Positions 10,643 to 22,754 of a stretch of DNA of 64,000 nucleotides are shown here, one piece after another. The first letter of the stretch is position 1. Each line of letters opens with the position of its first letter. A program made the translations under genes and the position numbers. The notes under the pieces were generated by a model. It searched no databases and was not told the origin of the DNA. It saw nothing but the letters and a program-made list of their open reading frames with translations. The DNA lies in NCBI GenBank assembly GCA_036245805.1, contig BTRK01000001.1, forward strand, positions 27,163,087 to 27,227,086. Direction: 5' to 3'. Source of the stretch: Pristionchus mayeri. Its lineage: Eukaryota > Nematoda > Chromadorea > Rhabditida > Neodiplogasteridae.

Positions 10643-13600
10643 CTAGACCCTCTGATGTTCTGCTGCTGCAGCTGCTGCAGAGGCTGCAGCCAGCTGGGCG
10701 GACTGGAGAGGGAAGCCGCCCTGGAAGGCAGCGTACGGATTGTAGGCTGCTGCGTAGGGATCGAGCGAACCGGCGGAGGAGGAAACCGGCACTGCAATTG
10801 ATCAATATAACATTTACTACTCCGTAAATCTATCCGATCTTCACGTGCAAATTAGCGAAACTATGCTCAGATTGTCTCCACTTTTTTTTGTAAAATTACT
10901 TGAATTGTTGTAGTTGTAGTAGTAATCACCTCCGGCGGACTGGTGGAAGAGTGCTGCGGCTGCAGCAGGATTGAGTGCTGCTGCCTGTGCAGCTTGAGCT
11001 CCAGCGCCGCCCTGCGCTGCCATCGCAGCAGCCAATGCCTGAGAAGGAATGGCATAATTATGAGAAATTTAGAAAATTTACTTTTTCAATTCTCATTGAT
11101 TGAAAAGTGACCTAAGACAGGCTCAAGATATTCACAGCACAATGCTTATCGAATCGTGTAAATATTTCGTCGAAAGTTATCGATAAGAACATGATGTACC
11201 TGTGAGTAGTCCATGAGCTGTCCGTGAGCCTGCATGCCTCCCAGTCCAAGAAGCGGGTTCATGAAAGCAGCCTGCTGGGGCATGAACAACTGCGGCATCC
11301 TGAAAGTATTTCCCGGTCATGCACCCAATCACCGAAAAACAACCAAGCCAGACCCAGAAAAAAAAGAAGAACTGCAGACCACAAATCGAATTATAGGTTC
11401 ATTCCTCACGGAAAACTCTCGAAATAGAGAGATAATCTCAAGCTGGGAGAGGGTACGGTAGTCCGATTGGGGTGCTGGCGGGAAACATCCATCATCATCA
11501 AACTCTTGCTATATGCTTGCACTATTAGAGAAGCGGAAACTGACAGGAAATCGATAATTAGTAGAGTATAGCAACGTGCCCGACTACTCGTGTGTTATTA
11601 CTCTGGATGGAAAGCTAATCGGAAAACCGACAGGGCGACGTTTCGGAAAGCTCGACGTCACACCCGCCACACCACGCACAAGGGAGGCAAGAAAGAGCAC
11701 CCGGCATTCTATCGACCCACAGCAGCGGGAAAATCAATAATCCGAAAATGAATGGATGCACAGCACTGCTAATCTCGCTATGGTAGTACGGTAGTTCGGT
11801 CGGGGGGTCAGACTCATGACACGGAACTGATTGTGGCAAGAGAGAAGAGGGAAGCGAGGAAATCGACTCTTCCACTAGCCAATTATCGATATTAAGATAA
11901 CGCGTGAGACTTCAATCGACTCTCTGGCAAAATCCACTCATCGGGTTGTGGTGTGTGGGGGGAGGGAAGAGGCATACGGTAGTTCTGATGTTTGTCATTG
12001 CTCGCCACGCTGAATGCACACCCACACTACGATATAGCTCACCGGAGAGCGGAATTGTACCACATTTCTCTCTCGAATATTGTCTCGTCAGCCAAGCGCA
12101 GTTCTGTAGTGGCTATGATCAAGGGCGGTACTACGGTAGTCAGTTCTCGATTCGGCGTGTGAAGAAGAGCAACAATGTGGAAGGAGGGAGTACGGTAGAT
12201 GCACCACACCACAACAGAGAGTTACCGTACCCGAGTCGCTGCGGGAAGAGTGCCTGCAGCTGAGTCTGGAGCGGCAGCTGCACGTTGTTGGTGAGGGCTG
12301 CAAGGATACGGTATACTACCGTAACCTGAGTAAACCGTAAATTGATACCGTAATCTACAGTAACCAGATACCGTACCAGTCATGCCCGCGAGCTGCAGGT
12401 TGCCTCGGGGCTTGGCTCCGAGGTAGGCCAGATTGACGTTGGCTTTTCGACCATCGATGATCGGGTTGGGGTCCTTGCATGCTCTCTCTGCCGCTGGTCG
12501 ATCCTTCATTGTGACCTGCAATTAATTGATCAATTAATAACTTAATTAAGCAATTAAGCGAACAATTCATTAATTGATGATTATGAAATTTGTTTTAAGT
12601 CATGAAAGTTATTCAGCGCTTCACTTCGTCTATGTTGGCATAGCTGCGCAGCTATGCCACCAATCGCGATTTGCACCTTTCCCTTTCTTCCTATCCTGCG
12701 AGTTTTTACGAGGAAGTACGAAAGAGATAGAGGACAAAGCGGATTTTGACGCCTACCGTATGCGAAAGGGATGATCCTATCCCCCAGCTACCCCTAGCAA
12801 CATAGCATCCCTTGTTTTCCCTATCTTTTGCGAAGTATTTACGGAATAGTATCCTCGATAACTATTACGAAACAAACCCAATTGGTTTTGCTACCAGTCA
12901 TGCCATGAAAGTGTCGAGAATCGCTCAAACATGCAGTGAAACCAGGGAGACGAGAGGGACTCAGATGCCAGTAGACGACACCACTCATCATTCCCCATAA
13001 TCTTTTATTACACCGACAACTTTACGAGCCCATCCGAATTACACTAATCATCAGCAGGCTGGCAGATCCTAGTGGATTGTATAGCAGTCATTAAAAATTT
13101 TAATAAATAATTTAAGCAAAAATGACAATTGCGTTTTATTTCATCCATATCAGGTTTATTTTTAGATCGACGATAGCCTTCTAGTTGTATGCTGACGTCT
13201 CACAACCTATTTTGAATAAATTATAGTAGTAGAGAGTAGTGGGTGGCTCTCTGAAAATTCGCTGGGTGATCACTCTTCCCCTTTTCTTCATCTGGTCACC
13301 AAGTGTGCCCTTCTGCCAACGACCAGTCCGGGGTGTAATAGTCATAAATATGCCCCCATCGTGGAGGGAACTGCCACGGGCCCAAGCTAGACGTTCGTTG
13401 ACAAGCAGCCTTCCCAAATTACTATCGATTGACTAAGTTTCTGCTTTTCAAATTTTAACAGAGCCTTCACTTACATTTTCGAAACTTCAATTGGAAAAGG
13501 TGCGCGAATTCGATTGAATTGCACTGACTACTTATCGTCAAATGATTTTCGCTTTAACAATGATTTTCTACCTTTGAAAAGCAAGAAATAAATAAATGAA

Positions 13601-14303
13601 ACTGACAAATCCGTATCCACGGCTCTTCTGCGTCTGCCTGTCAGTGATGACAACTGCCTCCTCGATCTCGCCGAACTGGAAATATAAAAATAATTTAACT
13701 AATTACATAATTATTAAATTTTCTACTAATTTCTAACAGCGAATGTTCAAAGCAATGCCCACCTGCTCAAAGTACTCGTGGAGGGTCTTGTCCGATGTGT
13801 GATAGGGAAGGCCGCCGACGAAAATCTTGGTAAGAGTAGTGTCCTTCGATCCTGCAATAATGCCTTGGTAAACTTAAACCTGCCTCATACCTTAAACATT
13901 AAACCTGCATTGGTAAACGAGATGCTTTGATATGTTTTCTATCTTTAGCATTAGATTATATAGATTATGACAGAAAACAAGAAACAATTGTCCATTTGTT
14001 GGCATATCCATCGTACATTGCGATCGGAATGATCATTAGATGAGAAGAACTCTAGATGAGTAAAGGGCATTAATCACTCAAATATAGTTTCAAATAATTT
14101 GTCATTGTGATATTTCAGGTACAAAATGTTTCTTAATGGTATAACCATGAGCAATGCATCCAGTTCACGTTTTTCCTTTAAAACCACTGACCAGTGCTCA
14201 TGTCCGAGGTAGTGGATGCGAGTGCAGCTGCAGCAGCTGCAGCCTGCAGCTCGGCCACGCTCGTGCCTCCCGCGGCACCGCCCAGACCGTACAGCGAGTG
14301 CAT
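10643..14303 (-). CDS. sup-12: SUP-12, RBM24/RBM38-family RRM RNA-binding protein
   Basis: Eight exons join in phase: 14303-14192, 13851-13763, 13675-13607, 12515-12377, 12297-12231, 11299-11200, 11038-10930 and 10791-10643. They give about 277 aa. The single RRM is at about residues 46-122. It has RNP2 [11 protein letters not shown]1 RGYGFVTM, and the family signature [20 protein letters not shown], which identifies the RBM24/RBM38/SEB-4 group. The flanks are alanine/glutamine-rich (N-terminal [15 protein letters not shown]-terminal [15 protein letters not shown]). In C. elegans SUP-12 is a muscle-enriched splicing regulator, for example of unc-60 and of egl-15 together with RBFOX proteins. 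That role is assumed here from orthology. Exon 7 has two in-phase donors 30 bp apart. The start ATG 14303 follows the last upstream in-frame candidates in low-complexity DNA. Confidence 0.93.
11300..12376 (-). repeat. cluster of TACGGTA/TACCGTA motifs in sup-12 introns
   Basis: The core TACGGTA or its complement recurs in the introns either side of sup-12 exon 5: near 11452, 11790, 11972, 12127, 12190, 12224, 12305-12320 and 12345-12378. It is often extended to ACTACGGTAG. Some copies sit directly on the splice donors of exons 4 and 5 (GTACGG). The same motif recurs in the thrombospondin gene intron at 46893-46965. No single repeat-unit period is seen. Confidence 0.55.
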
Positions 14304-15167
14304 CTCGTGTGCTGCAATGCGACGAGGTTTCCCAAACCGCACCACGCGACGCACACAACGACGAAAATATTGAAAGGGAGAGTGAGATAGCGAGCGGGGG
14401 TGCTTCATGTGTGTAACTGACAGAGGAGGAGTTGGATTGGAGGGAGGGGGAGAGGGGGGGGAGAGGGGGGGGGGAGGGGGGGAGACAGGGATAGAGGGAG
14501 ATCGGGGAGAGATGGCAATGCACAGATGTGAACTCCCAGTGGAGAGAGATCAGGGAAATCGAGGAGGGCGCAGATCGACAGAGAGGGATGAAATTTATCT
14601 GGGAACTTGTTTCTGTTGCTTAAACTGTCGGGTGATGGTGAGAGATAGTGATATATTATATGGAGCTAATCGTGGTCGGCCAAGCGAGAGGAGAGAGAGA
14701 TACAGTGTGGATAAAGAGGGGAGATGCTCCTTCTTGAGAGAGCAACTATTTCGAGTGAACAAATAGGAGGCGGCTATCTGAGGGCCGAGAAGGGGGAAAG
14801 CGCAGCTTCTTTGCCCCCCTCACGACGAAGAGAGGACCCTCTCGAAGACAATGGATTATTTCGAATGAGGATGCTTCCCTTCCCTCTGGCCTGGGGTACT
14901 CGAGGGGAGGGGAGGGGAGAGTCATGAATGCTAGAACAACGCAGGAGTGGTCCTGCTAATCAAGCATGCATGGAGAAGAGAAGGGAGGAGGGGACAGTAG
15001 TGGTATGCAAGGATCGAAATCTGCTTCCAGTATTCATTACTGTCGGCATTGGAAAGGGCGGTGACGCAATCGGGTCCGGGGGGACGTAGTAATGGCGCTA
15101 GCCTTTACAAGGGGCGATCTGGCCTGAGCAGGACGACAGGGGTGTCTGCTCCCTAAACTTGAGAAGG

Positions 15168-15206
15168 GAGGAGGAGGAGGAGGAGGAGGAGGAGGAGGGT
15201 GGAGGA
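15168..15206. repeat. GGA trinucleotide microsatellite
   Basis: About eleven consecutive GGA/GAG units read directly from the sequence, inside a wider GA-rich tract. Confidence 0.9.
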
Positions 15207-18200
15207 ATCTATACGCCCCCTGTGCCCAGCAACAGCTGTCGTCCTAAACTCAATGGGAGAAGCGGGAATCGATGAGGAGATTTAGTTGATCTCTTCTCTT
15301 CCAGTGATATCTCTCTCGAGTTTACTGGATATCGCGTGTGTGGGATAGACTATTGCTCACGGGTGGGGAGATTTAGCGACAGAAGGACAAGTGAATGGGG
15401 GGGGGGGGGAGAAGCGGGGTATGTGCAAAGTTGGATCTGATCAAACACAGCGTGGCCGATTCAATTTGCCATCGATTGGATCGAGACGGAGTTGCTAAAT
15501 CTCTCTGAATCCGTTCTCTCTCTCTCCCCGTTTCACGTCATCTGGAAAGAATGACTAGCGTGTGATGAAAGTGAGGAACTCATGTGATCCAAGTGTTTTA
15601 ACACCCGGAATTCCTAGGAAAAGAGAGAGAGATGGAGGAAGAGGAAGAATTGGAACCGCGATCGGGAGCTTGTTCATACACACACATTGGGCCAACCTCG
15701 CAGTACTAACTGTATGTATGTGTGTGTGTACTCAACAATTCTCTCCCCCTCTAACTCGTCTCGACGTTTTCCAGTTAGAGAATGGAGAAGAAATGATTGA
15801 TGCCGAGTGAGGTGAGAGAATGAGTAGACTCCCTGACAACTCTCTACTACTCCGAGTCAGACAGAAGATAGAGCAGGTATAATCGAGAGAGCGCAGAGAT
15901 GGCAGAGTCAGAAGGGGAACTGGTACTTGCGCAATGTCCGGCAATAATACACACATACATACGCCACTGTAATTTGCGCAAGTTGGTGGGAGAGAGGTGA
16001 AGTGATGATGATAGTATTTATACAATTGAGAGCATTCTGGTCTCCCCCAGCGATCTTTTCAATAGATACTAACGACCACTGAGTGTACATAGGAATCATG
16101 ATCTGGATCGTACGATAAACGATTAGGGCGCTAAATGGAGTGTATTCAATGAATCGAGTCAGCTGATCTATTGACAGCCTGTCTCAGAAATTGGATAGCA
16201 ACAATCGTTTACATGACAGCTGATCCGATCGCCTGCCTCACTCAATCTGTTTTCACGAAGACATTCTCCGGACGGGTTGACTCGCTATTAACCACAGCAA
16301 TGCAAAACACAACTGACCGTGAATAGATATTATCTAAAAACCATGCACCATACGCCTACAGTATCCTAGCGCGTGGTGTTTTGCGCAGGTTCTAGTGTTC
16401 GACTACCATAGAAATCGTCACCACCCTCTCGCGCCCCCGGAAGGAAGGAGTGGAACCAGTTGCGGCGCCGCCTCGCGTAACCGAAGCACACCGTACACAC
16501 AATGTTGTGTTGTCCGCCGACTAGAAACCGGCTCCGGAGATTGACGAAGAGACAGAAAGCCGCCCTCTGAGACGTCACGAAGCTACCCGACACTCGACAA
16601 AAGACCAAATATCAATGACCGGCCAAGTGCCTGAACGGGCCAGATCTCACTCGGATCATCCCTATTCACACGTAACGCGAACGAGCACTGTTGAATCGAA
16701 TCGATAGCGCATTCGGCCCTCTCCAAACAGATAAACTGGGGTGTAATAGGAAAAAGTGCCTGCTCCAGCCTGCCAGTCCATTGAGGAGCGGGGTATTATA
16801 AATCCCAACAGGCAAGATAGAGTGAAAGAAGGAAGCGCAGAAAGGGTTAAAAGCCGACCTTGCCCCGGGGTGAGGAAGAGTCACTGGGAGGGAGGGAAGT
16901 CACTCGGCTAATCAAGCTAAAGAACCGAATCGCTACCCCCGAGGGAAGGAAGATTGCGGAGGTGGTGGAGAGAGATACCGTATCTGAGATGCAATCAATC
17001 AGAGCGGATTCGCATAAATTACGGGGTTGCGGACAGGAAAGTAGTGAGATGATCAAGAAGCCAGAGGGCACTAAAGACAATGAGCTCGGGAACTTTTCTC
17101 GCCATCCCAAATAGAGTGCGGCGGGGAAGGAGGGGAGAAGATAGGGACCACGAGGAGAGAATGAACCGGAATCCTGTAGACTGGCAAGCCAAAAGGGCAG
17201 TGAGAGGAAGTGAACATGGGGGAGAGTGGAGAGAAAGAGAGTGAGGGGAGTGAGAGAGAGACTGTTCTACCGCATATTTTTGCCGTGCCTACCTACTTAC
17301 TCTAACCTCTCTTCTGGTCTCAATACTCAACCACTCAACATTATGGGCACTCTTGCGCGTTTTGCGCCCCGCCTCTATTAGTTTCCATCGGCTGAGCAGA
17401 AGGTGTTGCCTTATTGGCAGGCAGGAACAATCCCGGGGTCAAACCCAAATCACGCGGTCTTTCCGGCGCCTGAATAGGCGAGTCGCAGGGCCCATTGTTG
17501 GCGTGGACCCTCGCGTCGAGGCGTCCTTTCAGCCCCTCTCGCACCTGGGCGTAGCCACCCATAATTGAGCAGATCGACAAGGGAAAGAGGAGGAAAAGCG
17601 AGCGATTCGCATTAGTTCAACTACTTTTTCACTTTTGCCTCACTCAGTCTTCATTTTAGTAACTGGCAGTGGCGGACGAACACAGCTGTAGCTATTTTAA
17701 AATGATACTATTACGTGAGCAATTACAGATAAGAGTACGTGCCACGGAGCGAATCGACCATTATTCGGGATAAAGAGCTATTATCCAACCATCCTACCTC
17801 GATAAACACTCAAGCCAATGAATCGGTTATGAATCTTCCTCAATATTGATGCGAGCGGGGGGATCAAACCTACCCTAGTGCGCTCCCTTTTTTGCTTCGG
17901 TTCTCGAGATGGGAAAGAGATGTGGGTGATCGATGAGCTGCTGAGAGGATCTCGCAATCCCTCACAAGAGAACGCACGCGAACTCGAAAGATGGACAATC
18001 CAGGAAATGAGATCAGGTTGACTGGCTCTAGCAGCGCACGTTACGCAGCGTCGCGAAAGTTGCGAGATGGAGAAAGGAATGAAGGGCGGAGAGGGAGGAA
18101 AGATCTAGCGGAGTGATTAGCCTGTTGGATAGTGCGAGCTTGAACCACCCGGTGCCGCCAAGAGAGCGAAAGGTCAGTGGGCCCCAGCACTCAATCACCA

Positions 18201-20497
18201 ACCACCGACCGATTTGATCACCGAGGGGGAGAATATTGTAAGTAGGCCGCAGCGTACTATCATGACATTGATAGGGAGCGAAGCTAATCGAATTGGATGG
18301 GGCGGGGGAGGAATGTGTGTGTGTGGGGAGATGATTTACTACCGGAATCGGCCAGAAATTGCTGGAAGATTGGGGTGAACCAGGCGCAATCACACCGTAA
18401 AGCGACGATTCAGTAGCAGATTGATCAACGGGGGGAGAGAGAAGGTTTGAGCCGAGTGATGAAATGTCGATAGTACGCTAAGCGCGGCAATCGGAAAGGG
18501 GAAGGAAAATTGAGAGGGCGAGGAAAAATAGAAAAAAGAGAGCGGAGGATGACGCATGATATCAGTAGGGCGCCCGCGCGTGTGATATTGAGATGGGTAA
18601 TGTGAGTACGGAGGCTGAATGACGATCGATAAATGGATTTTACTGTCGATAAGTTGACTGGGATTGGGAATAAATATCTAAATTGGGGAAAAGCAAGTGT
18701 GGGAAAAGAATGACGATTCCTTGCAGATCACACTTGAAAGAGGGAACGACAAAGGGGGAAATTGAGATTGAAAATCGAAGATCGAGGAATACAACGAGAA
18801 TCTAGTGGGAGATAATGGGGGAGATCCACTGAGGAGGGAGCAGTTGTGGATAGTACAAGTGAAGAGCACGGGGAAGAAGAAGGGGAGAGAATCGAGATCC
18901 CCCTCCCTTCCGCCCTACTCCCTTCGCATAAACAAAACACACATGAGCGCCGATCGATCTACTCGATTCTCTGGCATGTTCAGGCATTAATAGAATTAAG
19001 ATTTTCGAAAATATCGAGCGAGGGAACCACGCGTGCGAATGGCATGTGATAACTGTCTATCTCTCCCATTATAGAGCAACTCGTGACCGCTACGTGATAA
19101 ATTAGCACAACAACACATAGGTTTTTGGCAATTTACTACCTATTAATTCACAGATTTCACCCCTCCGTTTTCACCTTAATTTCGCACAGCACCGTACCGA
19201 AATCGAGCCCCCATCCGCCCTAATCACTGATTGACCCTAATATCACCAGCTCGACCTACTGCTTGTCAGAAACCTATCACGGTTCAGCGAGCATTAGCCG
19301 TGCGCGGTGGCGAGGTAACTGTCGCGCACTAATCACATCTTTGATCTGTTTCTGTACAAAAAGCGACGGAGTTGAGCGAAAGTGGGCGGGGCGAGTTGCG
19401 CAAGACTGAGCCGCCTTGTGCTTCTTCCCCGATTAGGTTACTCATCTCACTTAGACTCTTCCTGCCCCCCTCTCAACTTCTTCTTTCTCTCAATGGAATT
19501 GCACCGATTACCCCCGGAAGACTCGATTGAGAGCTCTGAAGAGTGCATCCCCCCCAAGTTAATTTTAGGTAGCAGTCCCAGGGTCTGTTTGGCGATGAAT
19601 CGTATGTTTACATGTGACATGGCAGGAAAACATCCTAGATGGGAGAGAGGGGCTCTTGAGATCGGGGGGATGGCGAGCCTAAGCGGTCTAAAACAATGGG
19701 AAAAGCTGGGGAAAACGGGCGAGGTTCTTGAGACGCTTGCGCACTTCTCTTCTCGATGGAAAGACACACTAAAGGATGAGGAGGGGAGGGTCAGAGGAAT
19801 CGCAATCTCTGAATGTCTGTGGAAACAGTCGTGAATCAACATTGGGAGTGAATTCAGAGAGAGAGAGAGAGAGGGGAGAGGAGGGAAAGCGATCACTCTC
19901 CATTGGGATCAGCCAATCCCCAGAGATTAGTGTCTCTTTCTCTGAGCTTTTTTCCACGATCCGAGCTCCTTTTGTGTGCCTTCGGTGTACGGGATCAGAA
20001 AAGGAGCGCAAATTAGAGGGAGCGAACTGACTCCTGTGCGTGGGGGTCAGGGCGGGTCTATTGTCCGGTTCTCGAGAGGTCGCATTCTCCGGTTACAAGC
20101 TAGAATAGCCACTTGCCAGCCACTGTCAGCAGACGGTTTTTATCCTCGTTCCCAGGAACCCCGAGAGAGTGTTTGAGGAACAGGAGGCTGTATGACGTGC
20201 AGTCACTTTGCCGAATGCGGGGAACAGCGAATTCCGAAAACACAAAATGTTTATGGCGCAGGAGCAGGGGGCATTGGAAGTGATTGGGCCGGAAACTGGG
20301 GAGTCAACAAGTGAAAGTTACTTTAAAAAAGGATTAGAAATGGACTGGAAATCGCGCGAAAGGTGTGGAAAAGAGGAGGGAGGGGGGGAGAATGGGGAAC
20401 CTCCCCTCTGCTTTCTTCTCGCTGCTGCTGCTGCTTTGTTGCATGTCAAAGTGGCAGACGGTAGTACTTGAGTATGCATGAAAAGAGGGGCGGAGGG

Positions 20498-20498
<1 letters not shown>

Positions 20499-20546
<48 letters not shown>
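20499..20546. repeat. GA dinucleotide microsatellite
   Basis: About 24 uninterrupted GA units, followed by a G run. It creates spurious Ser/Leu-rich frames on the minus strand. Confidence 0.95.
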
Positions 20547-20555
<9 letters not shown>

Positions 20556-20722
20556 GGAGGGAGAGGAGAAGGGACGAAATGGAGGAGAGAAATGAATGAA
20601 ATGTGCATTATTAAGATATTTGTCAATGGACTTGGACTCAAGCAGGAATGCATTCGATGTGAGAGCGAAAACACGAGAAGAACTGCATAAATCAGAAAAA
20701 CCGAAATGCAAAAGCTGTTTAT

Positions 20723-22596
20723 ATTTAAGAGACATTCCACGAGAAAACGTACCTTTTGGGAGGGGTCGACGGATGGCTTTTTTGCAACCCCCCTCAATAT
20801 TTCGCTGGTGAAGTTCCCATACCGAGTGCTGATATTTGGCCCAATATGAACGGTTCTGGTGCACTTTCCGAAAAATGCCAGAACAGGCCCAAAAAAAATC
20901 GAAATTTTCAAATTTTTGAAAAGTACGATATTATAGGTTTTCTAGGTTAATTTTTCGATGAAAATAACGAAAAACATACTTTGAATGCGATCAGATGCCG
21001 ATAAAAAGTCGAAAACGTCGATTTTCGAAGATTTTTGCCCGTCCTGAAAATTTTGTAAACCAGTCTACCAAAACTGATTATATTTTCGGATTCCCCGGGC
21101 AAAACTACGCCTAAACCCCGAATTTGGCCAAATTATATCCATGTGCTCTGAAGTTATGGTGTCCAGAATAAGGCTCACTTGGGGTGAACACTTTGAGCAA
21201 AACCATCACAATATCTCCAAATCATGCCGAATGGGCCCTTGTTTGCACCGAATCTTATTTTTATATCGAATCAAATAATTTGAGGTCATGGTCAGACAAT
21301 TTGAAGTCTTCATTGTGAAATTTTCATTTTTGGAAATTCCGAATTTCTTTCATTTCACAAAGAGCGGTTTTTTCCGCTAAAATCAGGTTCGCAATCATCT
21401 GAAATGCCTCATTTAGCCATATACTCATTTCTCATGCTTATTTACATTTTTTTATGCATTTCAAGCTCAACTATACGCGCTAATGATTTGAAACCCTGTG
21501 AAAATGCGATTTTTTTTCGAAATTTTGGAAATTTTGAGAGTTTGCGACGCTCTCAGATTGCTATTTGAAGTTCAGCTGCATGATATTTCGCTCAGAATTA
21601 CTATATTCAACCCATATAATGATTCCCAGTTGGTTGGGGAGCAATCTGACGAAAAAAAACAAGTGAAAAAATATTTTTCGCCAGATGGCTTCCAAACCAC
21701 CTGGGAATGTTTATATAAGTTGAATATACTAATTCTGAGCGAAATATCATGCAGTTGAACTTCAAATAGCAATCTGAGAGCGTCGCAAACTCTCAAAATT
21801 TCGAAAATTTCGAAAAAAACCGTATTTTCACAGGGTTTCGAATCATTAGCGCGTGTAATTGAGCTTGAAATGTATATCAACAATGTAAATAAGCACGAGA
21901 AATGAGTATATGGCTAAATGAGGCATTTCAGATGATTGCGAACCTGATTTTAGCGGAAAAAACCGCTCTTTGTGAAATGAGAGAAATTCGGAATTTCCAA
22001 AAATGAAAATTTCACAATGAAGACTTCAAATTGTCTGACCATGACCTCAAATTATTTGATTCGATATAAAAATAAGATTCGGTGCAAACAAGAGCCCATT
22101 CGGTATGATTTGGAGATATTGTGATGGTTTTGCTCAAAGTGTTCACCCCAAGTGAGCCTTATTCTGGACACCATAACTTCAGAGCACATGGATATAATTT
22201 TGCCAAATTCGGGGTTTAGGCGTAGTTTTGCACGGGGAATCCGAAAATATAATCAGTTTTGGTAGACTGGTTTACAAAATTTTCAGGACTGGCAAAAATC
22301 TTCGAAAATCGACGTTTTCGACTTTTTATCGGCATCTGATCGCATTCAAAGTATGTTTTTCGTTATATTCATCAAAAAATTAACCTAGAAAACCTATAAT
22401 ATCGTACTTTTCAAAAATTTGAAAATTTCGATTTTTTTTGGGCCTGTTCTGGCATTTTTCGGAAAGTGCACCAGAACCGTTCATATTGGGCAAAATATCA
22501 GCACTCGGTATGGGAACTTCACCAGCGAAATATTGAGGGGGTTGCAAAAAAGTCATCCGTGAGTTGGTACGTTTTCTCGTGGAATGTCTCTTAAAT
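20723..22596. mobile_element. giant foldback (palindromic) element, about 1.87 kb
   Basis: The first half is the near-perfect reverse complement of the second. The left end ATTTAAGAGACATTCCACG at 20723 matches the complement of the right end at 22596. The similarity continues inward for roughly 900 bp per arm to a short loop near 21630-21700. The two arms therefore give matching open frames (21498-21758 plus, 21572-21883 minus), which mirror each other and resemble no transposase. Between the arms are scattered mismatches and small indels. It lies between the sup-12 upstream region and the DXO-like gene. A clear target duplication was not identified. RNA from either strand would fold into a long hairpin. 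Confidence 0.88.
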
Positions 22597-22754
22597 TCTA
22601 GGTCATTCAGAGCTTGCACTGTTAATATTTTTGCTGTAGTATTCAGAAATTTAAATTCTTAGAAAAAATTATCGAAATTGCTGAAATTTGCTTAAAAATC
22701 AAACAAATGTTTTGAACACGAGAATATTTAATTACGATCTGACAATCTCTAATA

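Larger units (their letters stand above)
14304..20722. other. long GA-biased non-coding region upstream of sup-12
   Basis: About 6.4 kb with strong purine bias on the plus strand. It includes poly-G/GA runs (14436-14482), a GGA microsatellite (15168-15206), a poly-G run near 15399-15409 and a GA microsatellite (20499-20546). I found no convincing exon chain on either strand. Long frames here come from CT repeats read on the minus strand. It probably contains sup-12 regulatory sequence. Confidence 0.5.

Noticed and set aside
14074..14523. 149-codon Pro/Ser-rich minus-strand frame
   Set aside because: It runs through sup-12 exon 1 in another frame and then GA-rich DNA. The real exon is short and in a different frame.
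20318..20911. Long Ser/Leu-rich open frames on the minus strand (up to 197 codons)
   Set aside because: They are produced by the CT complement of the GA microsatellite and by the end of the foldback. Composition is repetitive and no splice context exists.
21498..21883. Two matching open frames on opposite strands
   Set aside because: They are the two arms of the same palindrome read in opposite directions, not two genes. No transposase or other family motif is present.
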